A stretch of DNA of 64,000 nt from CAVVGZ01 sp963841845 (GTDB taxonomy: Bacteria > Chloroflexota > Anaerolineae > Anaerolineales > Anaerolineaceae): positions 37,430 through 101,429 of the forward strand of contig CAWJEG010000016.1 of assembly GCA_963841845.1 (NCBI GenBank), given 5' to 3'. Made by a program: the position numbers and the translations under genes. This document shows, in pieces, positions 1-10,246 of this stretch. The notes under the pieces were generated by a model, which made no database searches, was not told the DNA's origin, and saw only the letters and a program-made list of their open reading frames with translations. How positions within the stretch are numbered: position 1 is the stretch's first letter; each line of letters begins with the position of its first letter.

Positions 1-580
1 CCTGGCAGCTAGAAATCGGGACCGTTTATTTGATCAAATTGCAAGAGGATTTTTCACCGTAACAATGACAATGCCGAATTTTTGGATAGGGATCATTTTG
101 ATGTTGATTTTCAGTATTTACCTTGGAATCTTCCCGGTTTCCGGTTATGGAGTTGGATTCATGGGGCATTTGAGGCATTTATTTCTGCCTTCCGTCACCA
201 TTGGACTTTACCTATCATCCCTTGCCATCCGGAGTCTCAGAACCAGTCTGCTGGATTTATTTGGTGCAGGTCATGTATCATTTGCCAGGGCAAAAGGATT
301 GAGCGAATCAAAAGTGTTCTCAGGCCATGTCCTTCGGAATGGATTGATCTCAACCGTAACCGTATTGGGAATTACCGTTGGATGGCTGTACGGTTCGAGC
401 GCAGTAATCGAAAGGGTTTTTTCCATACCCGGAGCCGGTTTGCTTCTGATTGATTCGGTTTTTAGAAGGGATTACCCTGTGATCCAGGGGTTAATCATAA
501 CGTTTGGTTTCCTGGTCATTTTTACAAATTTTTTAGTTGATCTCATTTATGCTTTGTTAGATCCCCGGGTGCGTGTATGA
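1..580 (+). CDS. Peptide/nickel-type ABC transporter permease (DppB-like), 5' end outside window
   Basis: This is an integral-membrane permease of a dipeptide/oligopeptide/nickel ABC importer. The reading frame is open from base 2, so the window starts inside the gene; the first visible residues (LAARNRDRLFDQIARGF) lead into an MPNFWIG segment typical of DppB. Several hydrophobic helices follow. The coupling (EAA-like) region is visible as ARAKGLSESKVFSGHVLRN, and the C-terminus ends in the family-typical LLDPRVRV. Its stop overlaps the start of the next permease by 4 bases, so the two are translationally coupled. The order permease-permease-ATPase-ATPase-lipoprotein is the standard Opp/Dpp layout. 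The substrate cannot be read from this protein. Confidence 0.9.
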   Translation, partial: LAARNRDRLFDQIARGFFTVTMTMPNFWIGIILMLIFSIYLGIFPVSGYGVGFMGHLRHLFLPSVTIGLYLSSLAIRSLRTSLLDLFGAGHVSFARAKGLSESKVFSGHVLRNGLISTVTVLGITVGWLYGSSAVIERVFSIPGAGLLLIDSVFRRDYPVIQGLIITFGFLVIFTNFLVDLIYALLDPRVRV

Positions 581-1507
581 CCGTAAAAATCATTGATGAT
601 GCTTATCCAGTGGATACAACAAATCGAAAAGTGGACAAATTTATCACGTTTATCCGCAACAACCAAATGCTTACTATAGGAATTATTGGGACAATCGTGA
701 TCATATTAATAGGTATATTTGCACCATTAATTACCCCTTTTGATCCCCTTGAGCATTCATTACGAGGCCGCCTGCTTCCTCCTGGTGATGACGGTCATTT
801 ATTAGGAACCGATCAGTTTGGCCGTGACGTTTTTACCAGAATAATATATGCCATCCGAATCGATTTGACGATTGGTTTTTTGGGTGTATTGTTTCCCTTG
901 ATCATCGGAGTCCTTTTGGGGAGTGTGGCAGGATTTTTTGGGGAGGGGTATAGACTCCTTTATTATGAGGGTATTGGATGTATTTACAGCCTTCCCCTAC
1001 CTGATTTTATTAATTGCGATTGTGGCTGTTCTTGGACCGAGCATCCAGAATTTATTTATTGCACTCACTCTTTCAGGATGGACTTCGTTTGCCCGATTAG
1101 TCAGGGGGGAGATCCTGGTTATCCGTGAACAAGAATATATTGAAGCCGCCAGAAGCCTCGGCTATTCCACTAATCGCATTATAACGAGACATTTATTGCC
1201 CAATGTAATGACACCGGTATTGGTTTTTGCGATGGCTGATATTGTCCTAACAATCATATTCTCTGCCTCCTTGAGTTATCTCGGTTTGGGCGTTCGCCCA
1301 CCGACACCTGAATGGGGTGCGATGATCAATGAAGGACAAGTATTCTTGCGCGATGCCTGGTGGATTTCGACTTTCCCCGGTTTCGCAGCTGTTATTGTGG
1401 GGATATTCTTGTCACTAATTGGTGATGGATTGGCAGATTATTTGAAGACCAAAATCCATCTGATGCTGTACAAAAGGATTTTCGTAGATGATAGAACCAA
1501 TTCTTAA
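577..1507 (+). CDS. Peptide/nickel-type ABC transporter permease (DppC-like), frameshifted
   Basis: This is the second permease of the importer. It begins with a cytoplasmic N-terminus and a first helix around residues 35-55, followed by the DppC-typical HLLGTDQFGRDVFTRIIYA motif. The frame changes near 940-955, in a T6-G4 homopolymer run; downstream the conserved helices resume, including ARLVRGEILVIREQEYIEAA and the EAA-type loop before HLLPNVMTPV. One extra base would explain the shift, so a sequencing or assembly error is as likely as a real mutation. The C-terminus overlaps the start of the ATPase gene by 20 bases. Confidence 0.85.
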
Positions 1508-2492
1508 GGTTGAAAATTTGACCGTTGTTTTTCATGGAGATCGAAAAAGATTAACGGCTGTTGATGACCTATCCTTCGAACTTTACCCCGGCGAAGTATT
1601 CGGTATCATTGGGGAAAGTGGATCCGGAAAAAGTGTTACCTGTCGATCCATCATGAAATTAATTCAATTTCCAGGTGAAATTATTTCCGGTAGTATTCAT
1701 TATAAAAACGATGATCTTTTAAAAATCTCCAATAAGGATATTCACCGGTTTCGGGGCAGGGAAATTGCCATGATATTCCAGGATGCGATGGTAGCACTCA
1801 ACCCTGTTAAACGGATAAAAGACCAGATCATTGAAACCTTCAAGGAAAATGGGGTTACCATTCAGGATAACAATTACGAAAATGCAGCAGTCAGCCTTTT
1901 ACGTTCCGTAGGAATTTCTTCACCTGAGACTCGGATTAATGATTATCCATTCCAATTCAGCGGGGGTATGGCTCAAAGGGTGGTCATTGCCATTGCACTT
2001 GCACCTAATCCATCCATTTTATTAGCTGATGAGCCCACAAGCGCCCTGGATGTGACTATCCAACACCAGATACTCAAGCTTTTGTTGAATCTTCAAAAAG
2101 AGCGGAATATGAGTATGGTTCTGGTTACCCATTCATTCGGGATCGTAGCCCAAACCTGTGACCGAGTAGGTGTAATGTATGCGGGACAATTTGTCGAGAT
2201 TGCAGATATTGATACCATATTTACTTTTCCAAGACATCCCTACACGATTGGTTTACTCAACTGTGTGCCCGACGTGGAAAGCCCCATCCTGCAACAATTA
2301 AAACCCATATCAGGCATGGTTCCAGATTTGTATCACATTCCAATAGGTTGCAGATTTCATCCGAGATGTCCAATTGCTGCTGAAGAATGTAAAACCTCAG
2401 ATATTCCGTTTATTAATATAGCGAATGAGCATCAATCCAGGTGTATTTTTCATGATCGATTGGAAAAATCGACCGATATTTATAGCTACTAG
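1488..2492 (+). CDS. Oligopeptide/dipeptide ABC transporter ATP-binding protein (DppD/OppD-like)
   Basis: This cytoplasmic ATPase powers the importer. At 334 residues it is full length. Walker A is GESGSGKS at about 42-49, the Q-loop lies in MIFQDAM near 95-101, the signature is FSGGMAQR near 157-164, and Walker B plus D-loop is ILLADEPTSALD near 177-188. The Opp-specific C-terminal extension carries GCRFHPRCP with its cysteines, which in this family can bind an iron-sulfur cluster or zinc. The ATG start lies inside the end of the permease gene, giving a coupled operon. Confidence 0.93.
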   Translation: MIEPILKVENLTVVFHGDRKRLTAVDDLSFELYPGEVFGIIGESGSGKSVTCRSIMKLIQFPGEIISGSIHYKNDDLLKISNKDIHRFRGREIAMIFQDAMVALNPVKRIKDQIIETFKENGVTIQDNNYENAAVSLLRSVGISSPETRINDYPFQFSGGMAQRVVIAIALAPNPSILLADEPTSALDVTIQHQILKLLLNLQKERNMSMVLVTHSFGIVAQTCDRVGVMYAGQFVEIADIDTIFTFPRHPYTIGLLNCVPDVESPILQQLKPISGMVPDLYHIPIGCRFHPRCPIAAEECKTSDIPFINIANEHQSRCIFHDRLEKSTDIYSY

Positions 2493-2503
2493 GGATGATG
2501 TAA

Positions 2504-3573
2504 ATGATCCATACCGATGAAATAAATTATTACCCGAAGAATAAAAAAGATCAGAAAAACAAAGTCCTGGTTAGTGCAATCAATGTGCGCAAATATTTTG
2601 TCATGGATAGTTCGCTAATCAATAAGGCCACCGGGAAACTTCCAAAAATATTAAAAGCCGTAAATGGAGTGACGTTTGATATTTATCGTGGAGAAGTATT
2701 GGGATTGGTTGGGGAAAGCGGATGCGGTAAAAGCACACTCGGGCGTTGTTTAATTCGCTTATTACAAATTGATGAAGGAAAAATTGTTTTCGACGATCAT
2801 GACATTGTAAATATCAAAAGAGATGAGCTCAGGGCAATAAGAAGAGATGCAGATCATTTTTCAAAATCCCTATTCATCCCTGAATCCGCGCATGAAAGTC
2901 GGGGAAATTATTGCTGAGGTTTTACTGGTTCATCGGGTTTGTAGTCAAAACGATGTGCAAACCAGAGTGCAGTGATTTGCTGACATTGGTCGGGTTGTCC
3001 CCCTCCAGTATTGACCGGTTTCCTTCGATGTTTAGCGGCGGCCAGCAGCAACGGATCAGCATCGCCCGCGCATCGGCGCTTCAACCAAAATTTATTATTG
3101 CTGATGAACCTGTTTCTGCGTTAGATGTATCAGTTCAAGCCCAGGTATTGAATTTACTAATGGATATAAGAAAGCAATTCGGTCTTACCATGCTTTTTAT
3201 CGCACATGATTTGGGAGTGATCAAGTATGTTGCTGACCGGATTGCTGTGATGTATCTTGGAAAAATTGTGGAAATTGCCTCAAAAGAGGAGCTTTTTAAA
3301 AACTACAAACATCCGTATACACGCACGTTGTTAAGGGCTGTCCCAAGGCTGGCACCGCACAGCATCGATCTTTCTTTGGGGATAAAAGGTGAGCTGCCAA
3401 GCCCGATCAATATCCCAAGCGGATGTCCATTTCACCCGCGATGTGAAAAGTTTCAGGAAAAATGCGCCAAGGATGTTCCGACATTAATCGAACATGATCA
3501 AGACCATTTTGTATCGTGCTGGTTTCCTTACGGCAACGGAAAAACACCAGCTATTGATAGACCAGTGAATTAA
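2504..3573 (+). CDS. Oligopeptide ABC transporter ATP-binding protein (DppF/OppF-like), two frameshifts
   Basis: This is the partner ATPase of the importer. Walker A (GESGCGKST) lies near residues 70-78. The signature (FSGGQQQR), Walker B (FIIADEPVSALD) and the C-terminal GCPFHPRC segment are found after a frame change. Two shifts are needed: one near 2850, after which a conserved Q-loop reads MQIIFQNPYSSLNPRMKVGE in another frame, and one near 2965, after which SDLLTLVGL resumes. All core motifs are present once the frames are joined. The break could be a sequence error or a real lesion; if real, the importer would lack one ATPase half. Confidence 0.82.
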
Positions 3574-3667
3574 TAGGGGAGATGAAGGAGGAGGTGATAA
3601 ACGAATTTAAAAAATAGGTGTGATACCTTGTCGAATCCAATTTTTAACCAATAATTTTGGAGGAAAA

Positions 3668-5304
3668 ATGAAACAAAAAAGTCTGATTTCTATTGTGTTA
3701 GGTCTGTTCATCCTGTCTTTTCTTCTGACGGCGTGCGGACCGGCAGCAACCTCTGCACCTGCTGAAGAAGCACCTGCCGCAGAAGAAGCTACGGCCGTTC
3801 CGGCTGTAGAGGCAACTGCTGCTCCGGCGGTAGAGGCAACAGCGGCACCCGCTGCAGAGGAAAAATCCGAAAAATATGGAGGTGTCCTGAGGGTTGCCAG
3901 GGTTGCTGACGTATATAAATGGGATCCACAATACATTGATGAGAATGATTCCCTGTGGGCGTCGACACAAATCTATTCTGCCCTGCTGAAAGTCTCGCAA
4001 GATGGCACCCAACTCGAACCATTCCTGGCTGATTCATTTGAGATGAACCCTGAAGCGACCGAGTTTGTTTTCAACCTCAATAAGGATGCAAAATTCTGCG
4101 ACGGAACACCAATTACCTCAGAGGATGTGAAATTCTCATTTGAACGCGCCACAGAAAGTCCGGCAGTGCAATGGATGGTCCCGGCTGGAATGTCCTATGA
4201 TGTCTCGGATCCAAATGTATTTAAAATCACCCTCGAAGAGCCCAATGTTGCTTTACCGTGGTGGGTGACCCTGTGGGGTATGCAGGTCGTTTCCAAGGCT
4301 TACGCGGAGAGCCACACGCCGGAACAAATGTTGAATGAGCCGCTTGGCAGCGGTGTTTTTTGTCTGAAAGAATGGAAAAAAGGTGAAGCGATTGTTCTGG
4401 AACCGAATCCTTACTCATGGTTAAAAGATGCAGAGGGAAATCAACTACCTTATGTGGATGAGGTACAATGGCTGGTTGTTCCTGATGCCAACAGCAGAAC
4501 GTTGATGCTTGAAGCCGGTGAGGTCGATGTGGCTATTGACCCGCCCTATAACCAGGTAGAAGCCCTTGACGCCAAGGATGGCATCTCCGCCACCACTGCA
4601 GACCTGATGGGAGAGGCAACAATCTGGTTGAACATGAACAAATTCAGCGATCCCAAGGTACGCCAGGCTGTCAACTATGCGGTCGATAAGGAATCGCTGA
4701 TCGACTTCGTCCTGGAAGGCTTTGGAAAACCAGCGCTCTCCTTCCTGTATCTCGGAAAATACACCAATGAGGACTACGGGTTCCGCTTCGACCTGGAGAA
4801 GGCCAAGCAGTTAATGTCTGAAACCGCCACACCGGATGGTTTTGATGTGGAGCTGCTCATCGTGGCTGGTGACAAGGTGATGGAAGATACCGCCGTAGTA
4901 TTGAAGGACCAGTTGGCAAAAATTGGTGTAAATGTCACCATCACCCCGCTGGAATCTGGTTCATTCTTCGACCGCTGGTTTGCCGGTGATTTTGAGATGC
5001 TTTACAAGTTGAGCACGCTGGATATTTACGATTCCTCTGAAAACCTCAACATTGATATCAATGATGCCGGCTTCACCGGATGAAGGATGAGGAATTGTGG
5101 GCATTGGCTCAGAAGGCATCCGCCAACCCCAACGAGACCGAACGGGCACAGCAGTTTGATGAGCTGCAGAAGCGCTATCTGGAAGCCCCGCGCAGCTGCC
5201 CCTGTTCCACCCAATGGCCCGCTGGGGCTGAATCTGATAAGGTGCATGATTTCTCGATTCTCAATACCAACCTGCACCCCTTCTATTACGCCTATATGAG
5301 ATAA
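3668..5304 (+). CDS. Family 5 extracellular solute-binding lipoprotein (peptide-type), frameshifted near C-terminus
   Basis: This membrane-anchored substrate receptor belongs to the importer encoded just upstream. The chosen ATG follows a GGAGG ribosome site 6 bases away. A signal peptide ends in the lipobox LTAC, and the Cys is followed by an Ala/Pro/Glu/Thr-rich linker of about 40 residues. The body matches family 5 (DppA/OppA): FNLNKDAKFCDGTPITSEDV and VRQAVNYAVDKESL are typical. One base appears lost near 5080 (TGMKDEEL resumes in the other frame), and a short out-of-frame stretch lies at about 5195-5225, where LPLFHPMARWG reads in another frame. The product would be about 540 residues, normal for the family. 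It is the last gene before a terminator. Confidence 0.87.
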
Positions 5305-5329
5305 GTAAGCAAACAGGTTCTCTGAAGCA

Positions 5330-5372
5330 CCGGTATGAGGGATTTCCTATCCCCATACCGGCCCCATTTTTT
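5330..5372 (+). terminator. Rho-independent terminator of the peptide ABC operon
   Basis: A hairpin with arms CCGGTATG-GGGA and TCCC-ATACCGG (7 perfect outer pairs, then a short mismatch) is followed by a run of six T. It sits 25 bases after the stop of the solute-binding protein and just before the next gene. Confidence 0.85.
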
Positions 5373-5387
5373 GTAGAGGAAATGAAT

Positions 5388-6149
5388 ATGAAGCGATTAG
5401 AGAAAAAAGCGGCATTGATCATTGGCGGAACTTCGGGCATAGGTTATGCGATTCCCAAGAGGTATCTTGAGGAGGGAGCGTCTGTTATCATCACCGGGCG
5501 CACTCAATCGAAAGTGGAAGACAAATGCTCGTCCCTCAGGAAAACCGGAAGCCAGGTAGATGGCATAAAATGCGATGTCACCAGTGGCATGGATGTGAAA
5601 CAGGCGATTGACTTCACCATCCAGCGATTTGGAAAACTGGATATTGCTTTGACCTCGGCAGGCACGACCGAAGACTGCGGAAATGCGGTGGAACTGTCTG
5701 AAGAAACCTGGCACCGCGTCATCGATGTCAACCTGACCGGATATTTCCTGCTGGCGAAGCATGTGTTTCCAGTAATGCAGGAGAGTGGGGGCAGTATCGT
5801 TAATATTGCTTGCACAGTTGGGCCTGGTGGGAGCCAGGGATGAGGTTGCATTATGCGCCTCTAAAGGCGGCGCCATCAATCTGACAGGCGCTGGCGCTGG
5901 ACGGAGCCAGGTACGGCATTAGGGTAACTGCATCTGCCCGGCGGCTGTGGAAACCCCCATGCTTGAAAAATGGTACCAATCCCAGCCCGATCCCCAGAAA
6001 TTCCGGGCGGACTGGTATGCAAGGCACCCCCTTGGGAGGTTGGGCAAACCGGAAGATATGGGCGGAGCGGCAGTATTCTTGCCTGCGATGATTCTGCCTG
6101 GGTAACCGGTGTAATCCTCCCCGTGGATGGAGGACTTACCGCCCAGTAG
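5388..6149 (+). pseudogene. Short-chain dehydrogenase/reductase, multiply frameshifted
   Basis: This is an NAD(P)-dependent oxidoreductase of the classical SDR type. The Rossmann motif GGTSGIG lies near residues 12-18, and NLTGYFLLAKHVFPVM is the typical region before the active site. After about 5835 the frame changes several times, but conserved pieces can be read in sequence: ASKGGAINLT, HPLGRLGKPEDMGGAAVFL, and a final VTGVILPVDGGLTAQ ending at 6149. At the catalytic YxxxK site the Tyr position reads Leu (TTA at 5851-5853), so even a frame-corrected protein would lack the active Tyr unless those bases are wrong. The ATG at 5388 is preferred because of its spacing from AGAGG. Confidence 0.75.
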
Positions 6150-6192
6150 GGGGCATGTCAAGATTTGGATGGAGTAAAGACTGGAGGCAGCC

Positions 6193-7499
6193 ATGATTGA
6201 TTTGTTGATAAAAAATGTCAGGACCGACCACAAAGAACCTTTGCTTGACCTGGCTATTGACGGGGGGTACATCATTAACCGCGGCCCTGGATTAGATTAT
6301 TTTGCGCGGCAGGTGGTAGACGGAACAAATCCATTGGTTGTTCCAGGATTTGTTGATAGTCACCTCCATCTCGATATTGCATTGATGAATCCCTGGGTTG
6401 TGCCAGGGAGGCAGGAATCTTTCCAATCTATGAAACGACTGAATGACCTCGTGGAATATCATCGGAAGGGTTTCAGCCGGCAGGATATAGAACGGCGCGG
6501 AGGGCTGGCCCTGGAGATGGCTCCGCGCCATGGAGTGGTGGCACTGCGGGCGCAGTGCCATCTGGACCCAGAGATTGGTCTCAAGCACATCGAGGCTTTG
6601 CAGACTGTAAAAGAAAAATCTGCGGGCAGAGTCGACCTGCAAATTGTCGCTTTTCCGCAGCAAGGATTACTGCGGAATCCAAAAACAAAGGATCTATTCC
6701 GGGAAGCATTCCGAATTGGGGCTGATGTGATGGGGTGCGCTACGACGCTTGATTATGATTCAAGTGGAAATTTCATCCCAAAGCGCATATGGATGCGGTT
6801 TTTGAGCTGGCGGAAGAGCTTGATATCCCGATGGATGCGCACGTGGATGCAAGCATTTTGGAACAAATTCAATTACGAAGACTTTGAGATTACCTACCTT
6901 GCTGAACAGACCATCAAGCACGGCTGTATTGGCCGGGTAGCGGCCGGGCATGTCACCGCATTGGATTCTGCACTGCCGGATGTTGCCGAGAGGGTGATCG
7001 AGAAAATTAAAGAAGCACAGATGACAGTTGTTGCGGTCCCAGATTTATACCGGGTTGGGCGGAATGATGTGCGCCATGTAAGACGAGGGCTGACGAGAAT
7101 CAAAGAACTGACTGGCAGCAGGAGTCAATGTTGCCTACGCATCCAACAATGTTCGGGATTGTTTAAGACCAATGGGTAATATGGATTTGCTTGAAGAAAC
7201 CCGATCCCTTGATGGATGCAGCCCACATGGATACGGTAGAACAGCTCTACCAATTGATGAATATGATCACCTATAACTGCGGCCAGGGGATTGGAATCGA
7301 GAGACTATGGATTGGAGAAAGGCTGCCGGGCGGATCTGGTCGTATTGAGAGGCAGCCTCGATCCCGGCTGCGGTGATCGGGCAGGCAGAAAAAGCCTACG
7401 TGTTCAAAAGCGGGAGGCTAATGGCCTGCCAACCAAGACAGTCAGCGAACGTTATTCAATGGAGACGTGGTGTATTCAACATTTCCAGTGAGAATGTGA
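6193..7499 (+). pseudogene. Cytosine-deaminase-like metal-dependent amidohydrolase, multiply frameshifted
   Basis: This is a TIM-barrel amidohydrolase related to cytosine deaminase (CodA) and N-acyl-amino-acid or heterocycle deaminases. The metal motif HLHLD lies near residues 57-61 (PGFVDSHLHLD). Further conserved parts are AQCHLDPE, AGHVTALDSALPD and, in shifted frames, AHMDAVFELAEELDIPMDAH, NVAYASNNVRD and CRADLVVLRGS. The stretch 6780-6860 is out of frame and then returns. Further shifts occur near 7110-7190, 7300, 7370 and 7460; the most sensible end is 7499. A GGAGG site precedes the ATG. It could hydrolyse a cyclic amide or deaminate an N-heterocycle. Confidence 0.72.
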
Positions 7500-7526
7500 T
7501 TTCCATGGAAAAGAGTGGAGGAAATT

Positions 7527-8681
7527 ATGGCGCAAGAATCGGGTTTAGATGAACGTAATTTACGATTTAGGAAAATTCGGACATCCATGGAAAATGATGA
7601 CCTGGCTGCAATCATTCTTTCCGGCCATGGAAGCGGCGGGAGGCGGGGAAATATTCGCTATTTTGCTAACTGGCATATTTGGGATGGTGATGCTATGCCT
7701 TCTAATCCCATTAACAGAAGAACCTGCCCTGGTGTATACGGCGTATTCAGGCGGTGATAGGGCGTACGGATCGATGGATCAGGGATGTGGATAGTTGTTT
7801 GTATCCTCATGAAGGGATAGCTGCGGCGATGCAAAAACGCGGAATGACTTCGGGGAAGGTCGGAATTGCCGGGATGCAAGAGGGGATTATCTGCGGGAGC
7901 ATTTAATTTTTTATCGGCAATGTTTGCCGCGATTGAGTTTGTGAGCGCTGATTTAATGGTTGACAGGATCCGGTCTGTAAAAAGTCCGCTAGAAATTGAC
8001 CAGTACCGTGAATTATGGTCGTTAACCAAAAAAGCGATGAACTGTTTTATCGACCAGTCTAAAACCGGGTAGAACCCAGAGGGAAGTGAACGGCTGAATC
8101 CATTCGAGTATTACGGGAGGGTGGCGTATCTAGGCAGATTTAGTCCTGATGCAGGAAGGCGAAAGAAGGGGATTGCCGCTGGATGTGCCGCTGCAGTGTC
8201 AATGATGTAATACGTTACTACATGGAAATGTGCAGCCAATATGGACACTGGGCGGAAATCGATGTCTTTTGTGCGTTCAGGGAACAAACGAAATCGAGCA
8301 TCGATTGATGGTTTCCGAAATTAGTGCCTACGAGCAAATTCGCAACTTCGCCAAGCGAGGCATCAGGCTCAGCGAGTCTGGGAGCTAAATTTGAGGAATT
8401 CCTGAGAAAGATGGGTGGATGTTCGCTGAATCTGAGTTCCACTTTGACTTTCACGGGCAGGGTATGGATATTATTGAATGGCCGTGGTTTTCTCCCAAAC
8501 CTGACCACAACCAGGATGTGCACCTTGAAGAAGGGAATGGTATCGAGCTATCACCCGTCCCGGAATACGATCCCTCTATGTAGGTTGGCACCGTTTTGTG
8601 CACGACAACATCCTCATCACCAAAAACGGGGCTGAAAGGCTGAGCGGCGATTGGGATTTATCCTGGCGGATGATGAGATAG
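7527..8681 (+). pseudogene. M24-family metallopeptidase-like protein (Xaa-Pro dipeptidase/creatinase fold), multiply frameshifted
   Basis: The N-terminal domain reads ERNLRFRKIRTSMENDDL, followed by NIRYFANWHIWDGDAM and LMVDRIRSVKSPLEIDQYR, the usual linker of M24 aminopeptidase P/prolidase/creatinase proteins. In further frames the C-terminal half gives a pita-bread-type region: FHFDFHGQGMDIIEWP, then EEGMVIELSP and a final WHRFVHDNILITKNGAERLS that resembles the end of M24 domains. At least five frame changes are needed across about 1.15 kb. A good GGAGG site precedes the ATG. Substrate unknown; the neighbours suggest amide or amidine catabolism. Confidence 0.65.
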
Positions 8682-8688
8682 CAAGCTG

Positions 8689-9428
8689 ATGAACAATCAC
8701 CACATCATTGACGCACACATCACTTTAGGTCCCGCTCAATATTTTGATATCTAACCTGAGACTGTGCTGCAATTGATGGACCAGTACGATATAGAAAAGG
8801 CTCTGATCAGCCCGTCAGACCAATGGATGGCTGTTGATAACTGCATCGGGAATCGGAAGATGGCAAAATACGTGAAGGATTGGCCACGAACGCTTTACGG
8901 GTTATGCTTCTGTGAATCCCTGGTATAGAGAAAAGGCATCGTATGGAATTTGAGCGGGCTTTGGGCGACGGGCTTTGTGCCATAAAGATTAATCCGCTGA
9001 GGCAGGGATTTATCCTTGTGGAAAAAATTTGTGCACCGATATTGAAATTGCTAATCAATACAAATTAACTGTCTACGTGGTCACCGGTATTGGAGTACTA
9101 TCCATGCCTTTCCAATTATCCGAAATTGCACGCAGATATCCCGAAGGCTCTTTTTATTATGGGGAGATCTGGGTGGAGCGATTTCCACCTGATGGATTTT
9201 CTTCCATCGGTCCAACAGTCACCAAATATATATGTCGAGACTGCTTATAATTTTCCGGAGACACTCGAACAAGGTCATAAAAACAATTGGTTCAGACAGG
9301 ATAGTCTTCGCCAGTGATGCCCCGTTTTCGAACATGAAATTGGAAATTAAGAAAATTTCCAAGATTTAGATATCGATGCAGAATGCTTGTTCAGAAAATA
9401 TTTAATGGGAATATTAGACATCTCCTAA
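8689..9428 (+). pseudogene. Amidohydrolase_2-type TIM-barrel hydrolase, heavily disrupted
   Basis: The start reads MNNHHIIDAHITLGPAQYF, with the early Asp-Ala-His metal-type motif. Later pieces in several frames form a recognisable amidohydrolase_2 barrel: YDIEKALISPSDQW, CAIKINPLRQGF, then YVETAYNFPETLEQ and DRIVFASDAPFSNMKLEI near the C-terminus. An in-frame TAA at 8752-8754 interrupts the protein with no obvious change of frame around it, and at least four frame changes follow. This is the most damaged gene in the window. It resembles the hydrolase immediately downstream and may be an older, decayed relative. Confidence 0.6.
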
Positions 9429-9457
9429 ATGAAAAAAGGATTTAATGATTGGATTCG

Positions 9458-10209
9458 ATGAAAGTAATTGATATGCACAGCCATCTTCCAGGTAAGGCTT
9501 TCAATTATGGAAGAAAACCTACTCGTGGATGTGACCCATACAATGGATCAATCTGGGATTGATAAAGCCGTAGTTTTCACAATCGATGGTTTTTTTTATG
9601 ATCCTTTCACTTGCAACAATCTATTAAATGAGCAGGTAAGGAGTCAGATGGACGCTTAATCCCATTTTGTACGGTTGACCCCAGGGATGAAATGGCATTT
9701 CTTGAAATTCGCCGATGTATTTGTGAACTTGGTTTTCGAGGAATAAAAATCCATCCCTGGTGGCAAGGCGTATCCCCTCTGGATCCATGCATGCAGATGA
9801 TTGCTGAGGAGGCTGTCCGATTTAATGTGCCAATAATTTTCCATGATGGTACCCCTCCATTTGCATCACCGTTACAGATTGCATATTTAGCGGATGATCA
9901 CCCGGATTTAAAAGTAATCCTTGGACATGGCGGGGGAATGGATTTATGGGTAGAAGCTGTAGCGGCAGTGAAAAGATATCCAAATTGCACAGTTTGTCTT
10001 TGTGGTTCGGCACACCCCCTGCAATCCTGCATCTCATGGTTGAAGAACTTGGACCGGAGAAAATAACCATAGGTACTGATGCCGGTTTTGGGGATGATTA
10101 TTATGTGAATTACCGCATGGAGCAGTTTTTTGACCTCTTGAAGGATTTCCCAACAGTTGACCAAGAACGCATATTCTGGCATAACGCTTCTGATTTGTTA
10201 AATCTATGA
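9458..10209 (+). pseudogene. Amidohydrolase_2-type TIM-barrel hydrolase, about three frameshifts
   Basis: This is a metal-dependent hydrolase or decarboxylase of the amidohydrolase_2 family. The start reads KVIDMHSHLPG (metal motif HxH). DQSGIDKAVVFTIDGFF, GFRGIKIHPWWQG, VPIIFHDGTPPFASP, LKVILGHGGGMD and finally ITIGTDAGFGDDYYVNYRM with FWHNASDLLNL follow, all typical of the fold. Frame changes lie near 9500, 9655 and 10005. With the frames joined the protein is about 250 residues, which is normal. The product is probably cytosolic; the substrate is unknown. It is followed closely by the aminotransferase gene. Confidence 0.7.
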
Positions 10210-10246
10210 TAGTCGAAACAATCACGGTGAATTATTGGAGGAAGCC

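Noticed and set aside
940..1130. Programmed ribosomal frameshift in the permease gene
   Set aside because: There is no heptameric slippery site with downstream structure in the right place, and similar breaks occur in many unrelated genes, so a general indel cause is more likely.
3607..4037. Minus-strand open frames opposite the lipoprotein linker
   Set aside because: They are shadows produced by the repetitive Ala/Pro/Glu codons of the plus-strand linker.
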